64,000 nt of DNA. Origin: Lineolata rhizophorae. Lineage: Eukaryota; Ascomycota; Dothideomycetes; Lineolatales; Lineolataceae. The position numbers were made by a program, and so were the translations under genes. Positions 11,455 to 25,800 of the stretch are shown piece by piece. Position 1 is the stretch's first letter; each line of letters starts with the position of its first letter. The notes under the pieces were generated by a model. That model made no database searches. It had not been told where the DNA came from and saw only the letters and a program-made list of their open reading frames with translations. The DNA lies in contig MU001678.1 in the NCBI GenBank assembly GCA_010093515.1, positions 266,931 through 330,930 of the forward strand. Reading direction: 5' to 3'.

Positions 11455-13641
11455 GAACGGGACTCGGACGCAGTCAGGTCACGGCGTGACGCTGGCAACT
11501 TTATGTGTTTAGGGGAGCAGTCGTTCTAGCAGCGGCAGAAGGCAGCGACGCAACATGAGACGAAACGGTGCTGATTGGTTGAACGGCGGTGGATTCGTGG
11601 AGGGCGCGAAGGCAGACGGTTGGCGACAGCAACGGGGAGGTCGGGACGAGGAGGGCAATGGGGAGAGAGATATTGCCGGGACAGCGGGCGAGAGGTTTTA
11701 TTTAGGAGGCCTGAGTGTGGGTGCGCCAGCCAGCCGGGGAGGGAATGGGGGGGAGGGGGGAGCAGGGGCGGGGGGCAAGCTGCTTGGGGAAGCGGGCTTT
11801 TCGAGCGCAGCGGCGCGGCGGGTGGCATTGGGCGGGGTGCCCCAAGAAAGACGCGCAGGACGTGACACCGAGCACGAGCGAGGGGATGGCGGCCTAGGGA
11901 CGAGGGCTTTCGGTGCAAGGCGCTTAGGGGTGGGTGTGGACGCGGGCGCTGCGCTCAAGGGCCGGCCGCGCGAAGCCAGCAACACCCCCGGGCGGTGCAG
12001 GCGGACCGCAAAAAACAATGGGGCCTGCCGCATCCACCAGCAAGCCCACCACGCTTGCAACTTGCAAGCATCCATCCTTGCTGGCCCGCGGCGCGCCCGG
12101 CAGGAGTGGCTCCCCTTCTGCTGACGCCGGCCGGCGCCTGCCATCCGAGGGGGCTCTCGAGGGCGACAAAGCCCGGAGACCTGCCCGCCTGGGAGTCCGG
12201 CACGATGCGCTCGCGGCGCTCCGCCTACCATCTCCGGTTACTGCCACGGTTACGGGACCAAACAGCCAGGCGGCCGGGACCCTGGTTGCCTTACCCAAGG
12301 GAACGTACCCGCCGAGGGTGCCGCGCCGGGCGGGGATCGGCTCGCTCGCCTTGAGTGTCTACGTAGTGGGCACACCGGACCAAGTACCTGTGTAGGTACA
12401 AGCCTAGGTTGCCTATGTACACCCAGCAACGACGGGTAGCTGTCTAAGAAAATAATATATCTCACGACCCTAGGGGCCCTCGGGCCAAGGGGTGGGGTTA
12501 AGGTGCGACTGCGAGCCTTGCCCGTCCGGCCTGTGCAGAGGCGGCGTTGGCGGGAGCAAACGCCAACAGGGCGGGGGGTTCGGGGAGGAAGGGCCCACGG
12601 TGCCGGCGCTGCAACCGCGACGGAGCGCTACGTGCATGGCTGGGTTTAGCGGCCAAGTCAGTCCACTGGGGCCCCCTTGTGCACATACATACATACGTAC
12701 GTAGTAGTAGGGAAGCGAGGCCGCCGTGTGTGCCTTGTATGGTACCAAGGCAGTATTTTTATACGTATCGTGCCAACGTTTTACCTTTACCTATGCACTG
12801 CACTAACGCACCACCTTCGACGCGATGTGGACCGCGGCGGGTGCGTAGCGTTCCATCTCGTGGGAAAGTGCGTGCGCATCGGCGGGCGCCGCCGCGGGCG
12901 ATGACGCTGACGGGCAGTGCGACCCTTGGGCCTCGGACGCTCTGCAGCCTGCAGCGCGGTGATGCGGTCCTGACCCCGGCATGCCGGCCAGGGCCGCGTC
13001 ACGGGCAAGGCCTTGCCTGGCAGCAGCCGCACCCGCGCAGTGCCAGCCTGCCGGTTTCGCGACCGGGAGGCGGCAAGCCGGCGCAGCGCTCGCCGCGCGC
13101 GCGCACGGCAAACGCAGGCGCAGGATGCAGGACGGCGGCCGGCTCGCAGGGGATTTATTATCTGCAATTGTCACTTTTCTTTTCAGTTGGTGTAATGATG
13201 CAGCGGCGTCGCTGCTGGCTGTGGCGGCAACAACTCACCAGCGGCAGCAGTCCCCACCCGAGCCTAGCGCATGCCTCCTGGTGCAGGCAAGTGCGGCGGG
13301 CGATCCCAAGGCCGGGCAGGGTCGCAGCGGGTGGGCCGCGGGCGAGAAGGGCAGAAGATTCCATCGACCAGACAGTCGGAACGGCCGGGGCGCGAGCGGC
13401 CTGCTGTTTGGCCCAAACCGCACCGCTCCGCGCCCTGTTCCAGGAGGCGGTGGGAGCGCGGTTAGCGCCGCCGCGCCAAGGCCGGCAGCAGGCTGGCAGG
13501 GGATCCCGGTCCCCGGCCCTGTCGGGCACAACCTAGCTTGCCGGCTAGTGGGCCACCTCACGGGGCACGAGGCACGGGGCAACCCGCCGCGCAGGCTACA
13601 AGGCACCCGTATGCCTTGAACCTTGCTCTCACCAACCACGC

Positions 13642-13686
<45 letters not shown>

Positions 13687-16600
13687 GCCCGCTTCCCTCG
13701 CTCCCGCTGCTGCTGCTGCTGCTACTATGTACTACATACGTAGTATCCACCACCAGCTAGCCCGATGCCATTCCAGGCTTGTGTCCCTTTATCCATCTCA
13801 GCCGCAATTCAAACATCCAAAGAGTCAAACTTTGTACATCCCGCCTCCTCTATCCTATCGGCCCGCCCGCAATTGAGCCAAGGTACAAGGTATCAACCGG
13901 AGCTTAAACGTTCATGTCGACTGAGTCAGTCCACCATCCAAAATGCCTGTCATGGTGTTGTTACTTTATTATTCAATCGCTTTCAGACGTTGTCTCGGTG
14001 GCGCAATGAGTGGACACTTACGTACAAAGAAATTCATGTCCGGAGTCGATGTTCTCCTGGATCTCAACCTTGCGACTGGGTTTCAATTTGTCGTTTCCAT
14101 GCGGTGTTTTCTCGGCGCTCCCTTTGATGCTTCCCTCGAATGCCTTCGCTTACCTCTTTGCCCCGCTTCAGTCTCGAGGTCTCCGAGCGGCCATCAAGGA
14201 TTTGCCTGCCCGTCATTCTACGTAGTAGGACTCAAAAAATGAAGCCCCACCAAAGGATATTGTAAGCGTTTTGCAATTCTCTGCGCACACGATCACATAC
14301 TAACAGCTGCCCTCATTCTTAACTTGCCTGTGCTTCTGCACAACCGTTGCTGTTTGAAGCGCGTACACAAAGAGCTGCTGTCCGAATTCATTGGTGCCCG
14401 CCGCCTGAGTCGCCGTTCTACCAGTGTGTGATTATCTTCCAAAGGCTCATCCTTTTCGTATGCGGTCACTTTTTTTTTGCGACTAATTTGCCCAGCACGC
14501 AAATTACTACCATCAAAATAACAGCATCAAATTGAACGAAGTGGATACGTCCACACCGGCCGCAACCTCATCATCCTTGGCACTGCAAGGGCGCCCGAGA
14601 GGTAGGAACCATCGCGCGGCGTGGTCTACTACGTACGTACCCGCTTCCCCGAGTCATAGGGCTCAACGGCAGGCCTAGCAGTTGTCAGAAAGTACGCTGA
14701 CAGCATTGATGAGTAACCCTGGGCCAGCAAAGAGAGGCACGCGTGCACGATACCATCGCTCACGTTGAGATGGCGCCCAGCGGAGCTTTAGTACGGACTC
14801 GGCTAGCTGTGTAATTACGGCACTACGAGGAAAGAACGTATCTCACGCTTTCCCAATTCCGCAGTACCCATTTGCAGGTCGTCCGAGAGAAGAATGGACT
14901 CCCTTCGTACATAGTACATAGGTCTGTAGCTGGGGCCTGCAACATCACACGCGCCGATTTTCTTCCGCGGGGCGTGGCTGACCAGTAGCCGAAAACCGTT
15001 CGGTCCTCTCAGAAACACCCAAGCCACTAGACCGTCACTCACTCCCTGCCGACCCGGCCTATAATGCTCCTGAATTAAGACCACTTCACTAGCCAGTTAC
15101 CCGACCCTGGTTTGAAAGCGCTGCCACGAGCCCCGCTTTGGGTTTGGACCCTGCTCTAGCAGAGCAATGCACGCTGTTATGTATGTATTCCGAATTCACT
15201 TCCCTATCTGGCCATCTAGTCCGCAGAACTTTTTCCCACGGGCTTCCACTCTTGACAGAGCACTTGACCGGCACCATCCGCGCTTGGAACACATGCCATT
15301 TTGCGTACGCAGCGCCCTACCCGGGCAAGAGTACGGATCAGCGGGACCCCGACGCGCAGAGAGCCTAGCCAGCCCAACGGCGGCCTTCGGGCCCGACGCC
15401 CCATTCGCGTAGGCATGTCTCAGTCAGGGCGAGCCGTTCCGCCGTCGGGAGAGCAGGACCTGGACGAGCGACGCGCGCACGCGCAAAACGGCGCACCCAG
15501 CACAAGCGCGGGCCCCGGAAATTTCGAACGGGGCATCCCGTCCATGTGCACCGCGAGGCGTCTGGGCGGCGCAAAATAAATCGCCAGGCCAGCGACAAGG
15601 GCAATACTCGCCGTAGAGTGAGCCGTGTTGGAGGCGCCGACAGAAAGGCCGACATCAAGACGTGGGGAAGGCGCTGCGGACATCGGTGAAGCTGAATCGC
15701 GGCGTGCATGCCAGACAGCAGCGGGAGCGGGCGGACCAGCCAGCGCCAGCCGCAATCCCGCCTAGGCATGTGTGTAACTCAAAGGGAGCGGGAACTCACG
15801 GGTGGAGCCGAGGCCGCGTCCGGCCTTGGTGCGGGCCGGCCAGACCTGCCAGGCGACGGCGGATTGCGGCGGGATTGGGCGGCGCGCTCGGCCGCAAGAC
15901 CCGGGAGAGCGGTCGGGCAGAGCGAGTTTCCAGATCCACGGGAGAGCCTGCTAAAAAGGAACCACAGGCGGCCGCCGTGACTCATTGGCTGGGACCCTGG
16001 GCCCGATGCTCCGCACGCAGGCCCACGCTGAAACGGCCAGCCCGCCGACGGGGTGCGCCCGGGGCGCCCGCGCATCGTGACAGCTGCGCCAGCCAGCGGT
16101 GTCAAGCTCCCTCTGCCTTATCATGGGCAACGCGGCTACCCGTACCTACCTACGTACACAGCGCACCGCCCCCAGAGGAACTTTGCCAGGGTCCTTCGCC
16201 CCTCGATGGCCCGCCAATACGAAGACGCATCACGGCGGACCGCCTACTTGAAACACGGGACGCACCACCGTGGATGCTATTGGCTGTGCAAGAAGCAAAC
16301 CACAGTCCTTGTTCGCTCCCGTTGCAGTCGTGATGAAGGCGATCATGCCGAGCCGACGGCCTAGCTTTAGCCACGTCCCAGACGGGGGAGCCGTGCAGTG
16401 GAGATCGATCTTTTGACTTTCCATCCCCGCACCCACGCCACTTGTCGATTGCGCACCGTGCATCATGCTTAAGCGCGCAGGATTCAGGAAGAGAGACGGG
16501 GTCCCGCGTCCGAGAAACCAAATCGGACGCACTGCCCTCGGGGCTGCGTCCCCTTTTTTGCATAACGGATGTTTGGCACGGCCCATGACGGCGCCTCATT

Positions 16601-16850
16601 GCGTGCATCGCTGCTGCAAGCGAGCCAAGTAAGCCAAGCAAAACTTTGCTTCGAAATTATCGCAGGGCTTCTATAGCGAACAGACTTTGGCGGCGCGCCC
16701 CGCTCGCATGCCTTGGGTGTGCAGTGTATGTACACGGCGCCGGCCCGGTGAAGTGCATTCAGTTGCAGATGACTACTGCGAGGGCGGCAATGGCACCTGT
16801 CGGCATTTGAGCCCAACGGGTTAAAGCCTATACCTTGGTAGGGAGCAGCA
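11455..16850. other. GC-rich gene-poor region upstream of laeA
   Basis: No gene is supported. Blocks at about 11520-13700 and 15300-16700 are strongly GC-rich, so long frames stay open on both strands without coding character. Low-complexity tracts include (CCG)n at 13642-13683 and CTG units at 13707-13722. The first 1-2 kb probably contain the laeA promoter and leader. Several TACTACGTA or TACGTAGTA words occur (near 12698, 13737, 14219 and 14627). Confidence 0.45.
13642..13722. repeat. (CCG)14 and adjoining CTG microsatellites
   Basis: Fourteen tandem CCG units occupy 13642-13683. About 23 bases further on come five CTG units (13707-13721), with a last CT base pair at 13722. The tract lies about 2.2 kb upstream of the laeA start codon in non-coding sequence. 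Such tracts are length-polymorphic. Confidence 0.9.
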
Positions 16851-19800
16851 CCTAATCACCAGCAACGTGTCGACGATGAAGCGCCGAACTCAACCCGTGG
16901 TTGCTTCGGGCCCAATTACTATCTGTCCCGAATCCGCTAGCCTCAACCAAAGAGTTATCCCGAACAGAGTGGCCCTTGTTTCGCCGCACCGCGTGTTGTC
17001 ACGAAGCCAATCTTGCATTTTGTGGTCCGTCGCCCCTGGAAAGCGACCGGTAGCCTGTGGGAACACCCTCAATCTCGGGCCAGCTGTGGGAAGTAGATTT
17101 TGATGAGGGAGGTAGGGGCAGCGACGTGCAATAGTTCAACACACGGGAACGAGAGGCGAATTCGGTTGCAGCGTTACGCGGCAAAGTTTTAGAGAAGATT
17201 GCAACCGGCAACTTGGTCGTACCTCGAGTCCGACGGGTCAATTGCTCGGCTAGCAACATAGTAATGGTGCAATTCAGAGTGCTTCCTTGTGGGATTGGCT
17301 GTGGGCAGGGAAGGACATGCACCAACCTACTAGGCAGAATTCGAGGTAATGATCGGCAAACGCAACCCATCATTCCTGCATGCCTTACCGACGAGGATCA
17401 CTGCCATCACCAGCTGCAGCAACTCATCAGCAAACTCTGGGCGACGATTGCTGCGGCTCTCGTCCCTCTTTGCTACCGTCCAGCGGCTATCTCCTGTCTG
17501 TGCGATGGTCGTTGCCCCTCGTATCGACGGTGCAGATTGCGCAGATAGGGTGATTGCGCCCGGCGGTCTGGCTCAATTACCTTGCGGCCCAGGCTGGGCT
17601 TGGAGCAGGAGGAGGGATCCGGTGGCTCACGGTTTTTTCAGCCCTACTAAATAACGCACACTCCCCCCTGGGACCCAAACAGTCTCCCCGCAAAAAGACC
17701 ACCGCACACCACGCATGATATGGCCCCAACGGCACACGGCAGGGCCATAATGAAGAGCACCCAGGTCGCGTGGCAGATAGCACGGCGTGTACATACTACG
17801 TACTAACCAATTGTTGAGACAATACGATCCCAGCTAGCTGTCCCCACCACCAACAAATGAGCGGTGTTCCAAGCCACGCCGAGGCTTTACTGCGTACTCC
17901 TCCAACCGAACAAAATGTGACAGGTCATTTTTTGTGCGCTCGCATGGTTGTGGCCCATGGCGTCCCAGGTCACCACAACGCTTCTCGTGCGTCGCTGGTG
18001 CTTGACTCCAAGCTCCTCGTTGGACGCCACAACAACCATCCTAGTTTGTTTCCGCTCTCTGCATGCCTAAAATAGGAAAGGTTGCAAGATAACCCAGGCT
18101 TGTGATCCAAAGGGGCTGGTCGGAGCTCTGTCTGAGGCTGGTCCGCTTGACGTTCTGGTCCTTTGGGAAGCTCGTGCCTTCGATGACCAACAATTAGACC
18201 TCAGCCACATTAATAGGAACAGTAATCGGCCGGTCGATCAATACGGTTGGTTTACAACGTGGTCGATAGTTGCCTCAAAAACGGCCGCCAGAATTTATAA
18301 TGCGAGACGTTGGAGCGGAATGAAAAAAAAAAAAAGACGTCCCACGGTACATACATAGCTAAACCACGTGGCAGAGCCATCCGAATTTAGGCCGATAACC
18401 CAGAAAGCTTGCGCGCACAGACTTCTGCAATCCTTTTAGAACATCAGTCAAAGATGAGTAATGCCTGATTTCTAGATTCACGGTCGTCTCATCTGCATCA
18501 GCAGGCACCTCTCACTTATGCCATGTCGTCACAACATAGCCTAGCATCAGGGTTGCCGAAAGTTTCGAAAATCTCCGGCCAAGCCAATAAGGCATCCGAA
18601 TCGTGGAACCACCCAATGTTCGCGAAGTCCAAGGTCGTAACTTGCATCGAAACTAATCACCGAGCCTCCCACCAATTCAAGGACGAACGGCCCCAATCAC
18701 ATCTGGGACCTTGCAGGGAACTAGATGCAAGGAACCAGAATCCAATATCAGATAAGGGCTAGCTTTTCAGCAAAAAGGTTCCGGCCATGATCAATCTAGT
18801 AATACCACCGCATATGGGCTAGACCAGTACGTCGTACGTTTGGAAACAGCAATGAGTCCGAGGAGTAGCGGTACCCTTGCGCATTTTTCCGCAAGCGTGC
18901 CGCTCTGTTGGGTAGTCGGAGCCAAGCGGTAGGAATTTAATCAAGGCATTGCTCACCTACGCACGCTGTACATACTACGTATATCCTGCCACGACCCCCA
19001 CGTTTGACGAAGCCTAGCCTCCTTCCTTGTACGTACAATGTTGAGTAGGGAATTACACTTAGTCTCGGTCTCCTAAAAAGTAAGCGTCTTCTCGTAGTTC
19101 AGCGTACCATGCACTCCCTGCTAGTCTTCTCATACGTACAAAGAGCGGTGAGAGGTACACTGTGTACCATTGAAATACAATAGCTATATCTACAGTCACG
19201 TTGAAAACACGCAGAGACTTGCGAGACTCCTTTTCGTTCTAGTCTGCAGTTGACGACATGTTCTCGACTAAATCTATATACATCGTCAGTTTCCCACCAG
19301 TACTAAGACACACCGAATGGAAGGGTCGCAACCTACTACGTATGTACTACCGAAGTGCCACTTCTGGAGTCCGAGCTGTGATCTACTCAAGGAAAAGATA
19401 ATAATGGTCCAGCCCTCTGGAAATTTGTAATAGGAGACCGAGATCGACGGCTGACTAAATCCTGTCTGAAGTGATCCCACGATAGTCGAGTCCGAGGCAC
19501 TAAAAGGAGCTAATGGGTACAGCAGTGTGCCCAAACTTAAGCAAATCAGCGCGATGCGAACCGACGGACTGGATCCCTGTCCTTGACACTTGAATTTGCA
19601 CTTAAGCTCATTGGCAGTATTCCTGGAGGCCCACTTGCAGGGAGCAGCCGCACCTAGGTATCTGCGAACAGGGCGTTGGGAGTGCATCTTTCGTCTATTA
19701 TTCGACGATGGCGTCTCTCAACCCAAATGGACGTGCAGTTCGCCCGGCGAACCCCGCTTCATGGTGTGGGAGCGTCGCCTTCACCAAGCCGGGGGACCTT

Positions 19801-22800
19801 GACCACCAACACTTCTCACCTGATCAGAATAGCGACCATCGACGATATTCTTCATTAGGCGTCTTCATCGTCGTATGGAAGGTACCGAGCCGGCATTAGC
19901 AGCAGGACCCATATGCAGATTAACCACAACGGCATTGTGGCTATGGTCACATGCTCGCGGAGCCGGGTAGAGGTACTAGATACCGATGCACCAAAAAGGG
20001 ATGGGCGAACGTTGGAACTCCGTTTGGGTCCGCGCACTAGACCTCGCAAACATAGGTACATACATAGCGCCCTTCCAGCAGCTACATATCGATACGGCAA
20101 AAAGCAAGCACTTTACGCGTCCAACTCCGTCACTGTTTCCGAAATGGCCCGCATTGCACCCAGTTACAAGACTTGTAGAGTCGTTGTAAACCTTGCCAGG
20201 CTTGCAGATGCGCGCCAATGCGATCCAGTGAGCTTTTCCATCCAATTTCATGTGCGCCAAACGTGTATGCTGGCTCCCGCGCTCCCGCGCGCGCAGCACA
20301 CGCTAACCGCAGCCGTCTCGAATTTTGCGGGGATTTTTCCGTCAGCGGCTACCACAGTATGTATGTGCTACTGCCGGTTTCCGGAGTTTGATCGACAAGG
20401 CGCAAGCCGCTGGATTTCTACGCGGAGTTTTCCACTGCAAAGGTCTGTCGCGATTCATGCCGACCCTTCACCGCCGTTGTCAAGAGATCAAGGCCGGCCT
20501 TAACTATGTATGGAGTACCGCAGGGCCGGAGCCGAACGTCCGCGGCGTCGGAGCCTGGAACGTCGCCAATCAGGGTCCCCACCATCCAGTGCGCCTGCGG
20601 CGGCTCCCGCAAAATGTATACAAAATGTCACAACATCATCTCCGCATCCGAAATTTTTGGCTCTTCAATGCTAGGTCCGCGACAGAATCACGCCGTGAAC
20701 GATGATCCCTAAACCGATTCGTTCCACATCCAGCCGTAGCAACTCGCACTGAGCCCCAAGTCCCGGAACCCAACGGAAATATTAGCAACAGTGAGGCTAC
20801 ACCGCCGACAACTGTACGAATTCCTGTTCAACATGGGGGACCAGGACACATATCCTTTGTTCCAGGTGCATTCGTACTAACGACTTCCCCGCTTCCCTCT
20901 GCTTTGTCCGCAACGTACAGTATTATCCGAGGTGCTTGCGGAGTGGGCTCCGTAAACCAGTCGTGGAAAAGTTGTTCGGCTTAGGAATTTTAGTGCGGGA
21001 TCCGCTCCACATCCGAGTTGAACCGTCTTTGTTCGGGATTCTCGCAAAGCCACTCGCGCGCCGGTCCTCTGCGCGTCCTTACTTGACAGCCATCTTGCTG
21101 AAGTCACCGCTTGTGACTCTTGCGTCTACCTGCATTCCAGGAGTTGCACCCACCCGAAACCACGTGCATTACAGAAATGGCACAATTGTTCCTGCCACCC
21201 AAGCTCGATCGTTTGCTAAGAATGGGATTGCAATCTATGGTGCCTGAGTCGCTTCATAGTATGTGGGTACTCTAAGACATTGTTATTGACATTCCTCGAA
21301 CCGTCCTTCAACGACCAGATTTAGGGAACATAGAAATGCCGCAGTGTCCATACCCCTTAACGAGACATGCAATGGAGCCTTACAACAGAAATTCCCGCAC
21401 TGAGACTGAAGCCCATTGTAGTCTGCACGGCCACATGTGATTCCCGACAACTGTACGAAACGTAGCCATTTAACCATGCCAAGCTCTGAGAGCTGCATCA
21501 TGGCGTCACTCCGCTCCAAGAAACTGATAGTCGTGCGAGTGGCGCTCCAGTTCTCTTTCACCGAACTACTAAGGAATATTTCTGTTAGCTTTCAGTTCGC
21601 ACGGCACCACATACTCAGATTGTCCAAGCTGATCATACGAGTTGCGAGAAAATCCACATATATGGTGAAGCAATCTTATCTGGGCGGGGTCGTCGCAACG
21701 TTGTAAGATGCACTCTCCTTCATCCGGTGGGCGACTACAAAATCCTCTAAATGGAGCACAGCGCATTCCGCACCGAGAGGGGGAGTGGGCAGGCACCTTC
21801 TCGGTATTGCTAGTGGCCAAGGGTGCATGGCATGCCGACCACTACCGTTTTACCAGGGTGCTAACGCAGAGCTATCAGCAACAGGGTTAGCCTCGTGGCT
21901 TGTCACTCAAACTGGACGCATGGTGTGGGAGTGGGCGAAACCTACATACGCCACAATCCCATTAGTCTTCACCACAGAATTGCTTCTTTTCCAGCATGGG
22001 CGAACCAGCACAAAAGCCCCCTTCGATTTGCTGGTCTTGTGACACGGTTCGGCGCCGCGAATATGCAAGGCTGAGGAGAGGTGACATTCTCCGCTCTGCC
22101 GCACTTCCAAGTGTGCCTGGACGCGTCGCTAGTCGCATCTTTCGACACAGCAATTATACGACGGTCCAGCAGATCGACCAGGATGGCGCCGGTGTCGACG
22201 AGGTTCGTGCGAGATCGAGACCCGAGGCAGCGGTAATGCTCAGAATTTACAACCACCCGCCCGGGTCTGTGCTGGGCCCGCTCGTAGGGGCCGCCGTTTT
22301 ACGAAAACCGCTTCTGCGGAGGCCGTCACCACCCGCCATGGCCCTTTTTCCCAACATTGATTTACTTTTTCTTCCTGCCTTCGTTGTCGTGATGCCTCGG
22401 CGATGCCCGACCTCGGCAGGGAAGGATTGCCTAGGCAGTTGTCTAGCAGTAGCTTGCGCCCAATTTTGCAACTGAATTGCCCCTCCAGTCGCCTTGTCCC
22501 GCTACCATTTCAAGCAAACGTTGCATTTTCGGCCCTTGCTTCGGCCCAACAGGTCGTTGACAGTGTTGCATGTCGGTCAAGGAGCGCGCGACACGTGGCG
22601 TCTTCTCCCCTCGCGGGGACTGTTTGCTTTTTCCGTTCCCCACGCCCAATGTTGCGTCCTGGCCGACCTTCCCGCCCTCTCTCGGCTTTGGGGCCGCCTC
22701 GGTTCCGCGTCTCTTGTTTTGATCTGCCGCCTCTCACTCGCAGGCGGCTCGGCATGCCGAGTCTTTAGCCTGGTCCCTGATCGGGCGACCGGTATCGGCC

Positions 22801-25800
22801 TGCCGAGTCCGCCTTAAACAGTCGGCTCTATACTCCGGAGCCGGCCCCGGACACGGCCTTTCCGCCGATATTACACATTCCAAGGCTCATCATTACCTAA
22901 CCAAGCGCATATATGTACTCGATCCACTTGAGATCCTTGCTAGTTGGTTATAAGCAAGGGAGCATGGAGCCGTGTTCCTTTTCCCCTCAAACATGACTCT
23001 TCCTGCACTTTTTCACAACATCACAAACACGATACGGAAGTTAAGCTTTGCCCTGACTAAACGCACAGCCCCGGAGCACGGGCTAGCTCAGTTACGATTG
23101 TGGCGTTTACAACTTCACTAGCAGGGATACGAGGGAGATTTACTACGTACTACGTATGTACATGCGTGTTGCCAGCATCCTAAGGTTAATCTGGGGAGCT
23201 CTATGTCCTAACTGGTAGGTTCTAGGCCTGGCGATGATCTCCAGTCCGAAATTTTTGGGGTACAGGGCGCCTACATCGGACGTCACGACGCGTATCTTGC
23301 CCTTGAACGCAGAAAGCTTTGCGCCACTGTGAAATTCTCCCACCACTGTGCGTTTCCAATCCCTGCAGGCGCTTCGTGGTTGTTTTTCTTTTCTTTTTCT
23401 TGGCATGTCTCTAGCATCGCGTGGCTGGACAAATTTACCTCCACGTCCCGGATTAAGGTTCGTAGATGCATATTTCTTTAACACTCTGCCACTTTTCCAC
23501 CACAACCACTCATCTTGGCACAAGACCTGGCGTTCCAACCGACACTCTTAGCATCCGTCTGAAGGTGGGCGATACGGGGATCGGCGTGGTGGCCTGAAGC
23601 CGGACGGAACACCGCAGTGCCCGCCAAAAAACTCGACATTTGCTTCCCGCGTAGAAGAAGCAAACGACTGTGTAGATTTAATGGCAGGACCGGAATGTTG
23701 TGATTAACATGCAATCCAACCTTGGGCTTGACCATGTACTTCTGTTTCAAGAACGTACCAACACGCGGAGGCCCCGTCCTTGAGTCCAACGAGCGTCAAT
23801 ACATATTTTGAGCCAAGACGTGAATTGCCCGCATGCCTAAACATGGCGTTTTCGGCCCCCCAGGATTCTCACAGATTATGGCGCACAATAAAAATCAACT
23901 TCAATGACGACTATTTACTAAGTGAGAGTGGCGATTCACCGCTAAAACGGAGAAAACTACGAAAAGCGGTGAATCGAATGAGCCGACTCCAAAAGCAGCC
24001 CTGCTGACGGCAGATTGTACGAAGAGTGAAGCATCTCGGCATCTGCTGATCAGGATTTGTAGACGTGAAAGTTCTTAGCATGAGCTTCATCCTTGATGCT
24101 GTCATCCTTCTACTTGCCAAGACGACGAATGCACTGTCAATTCCGATGAGATACAATTGCACAAAGCGCATAAACTTCAATTTGAAGACCCGTTTTGTAG
24201 TAATTTCAGACGATGAAGCCATCTCACCTAGTTCATTTTGTACTATTCTTTGCGCTCGGGGGAGGCTTTAATATCACAATACTTCCTTTGCGCTCGAATA
24301 GGATAATCTAGTTTCACAGCGTGCAAAGTGAGAAACGAAGCTTTATTCTAGATTTTTACTCAAGCTTTAGAGCTAATCCCCATATAATGTAGTTATAAGA
24401 AAATATGTTCACTCTAACATCCGTAGATTTGCAGCGCATATCTCGAGATATTTCTAGTACGAGCTCTCGCAGACACCCAAACATATGGTGTTCGTCATAG
24501 AATACTCGTGCTCAATCTATTGAGCAAAAAAGTGGAACATTATAGTTTAACCTATGGTAGGATTGAAGTTATTCGGCAACGTTCGATACAGTGATAGAGA
24601 ACAAGAAGCAGGAAAGCCTAGTCTCTCGCGCCTTTAGTATGATTTTGTTCTAAGCAATATTACAATTATAAAATTCACCACGATAGGATGTCAACTGCTC
24701 TTGATAAACATTCCACACGAATTGCAGGAAAAACTATCCGAGATAGGCCCGAGAACACATGCCAAGAATACAGTCGCCAGGTGGTTGGTTCAAGCCAGTC
24801 CGGAGAGTTTCTATCATCTCGGAGCATTTCGATCCACGTTCAACAATAGTATGATGCTTGCCTCCTAATGTGGGACTTGGAACTCTTCCGAACTTTGAGG
24901 TTAGTTGTACTATTCAACCTGAGCGCTCCAGAGTATTTTGGTTTTGCCAGGATTCGAAGCATATATGGCGAACGTCGAACATCACAGGCGATCGCATCGC
25001 GCCCTGTTGCAGTAAATCATATTTGTGTAAAATAGGAGCACTGTTCTGCTACACGGAACATATTATAATTTTGATAGGTTTGAGGAGCGAAGCGCATTTC
25101 CGAGGGTATCCGATCTTAGCAGAAACTTTTGTCATAATACCTTTACTAGCTCATGAAAACTGACGGCGACAAATCAGACCACAAATCGCCAAACAAACAA
25201 TAGCCCACTGTAGAAACCGAAGAGAAGAATAACTCATATATCCACGGTCACTGGTTTAGGTTATTTGAACTAAAAGATATTAAGATTGTGCAGAAGAATA
25301 TAAGGAAATCCGAAATCATAATAACCAAGCGGCAAGTTCTGCTATCAGGTTGCAAAGAGTCGGTGATACTGAATTCCTGGACACCATTATGAGTACTATT
25401 GTGGGTGAATGTTGATCCCTTCCCGGAACAACAGTGGCAAAAGAGTGGTGACCTAAAGACATATATCGGTAATCGAATGAGAGAATCGAGTAGAGTGGCG
25501 ATTCTCAGAAGTTCCTAGAACCCGATGCGGACAAACGTTCAAACATAATGTCGGATTTAGAACTAAGCGTATCCTGCGTTAGGTGTCAACCAACGATGGC
25601 GATTCATTGGCCTTTTGTACTCAAATCGAGCATGTACCACTCGCATGAGCTAATAACTTTAAGTGCTATGCATACAGTTCGTGGATAGATGGATATCCCA
25701 GAACGGAAATAACATTCTCCAAAGTCATCCAATGATGATTGGGCACTAGGTAGTCTACCTTGCGTTCTTGATTTCGATCTAGGTAGGCTTGCCATAATCA

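Noticed and set aside
12547-13536. 329-codon plus-strand frame in the GC-rich laeA upstream region
   Set aside because: No domain, arginine- and proline-rich composition, and equally long frames on the other strand; typical of GC-rich non-coding DNA.
23072-23110. GGGCTAGCTCAGTTACGA resembling the 5' part of a tRNA
   Set aside because: No matching acceptor stem, anticodon arm or T arm follows within 70-90 bases.
24941-24970. GATTCGAAGC resembling the reverse complement of a tRNA B box
   Set aside because: The flanking bases do not form a T-arm stem or acceptor stem, and no A box lies at the right distance.
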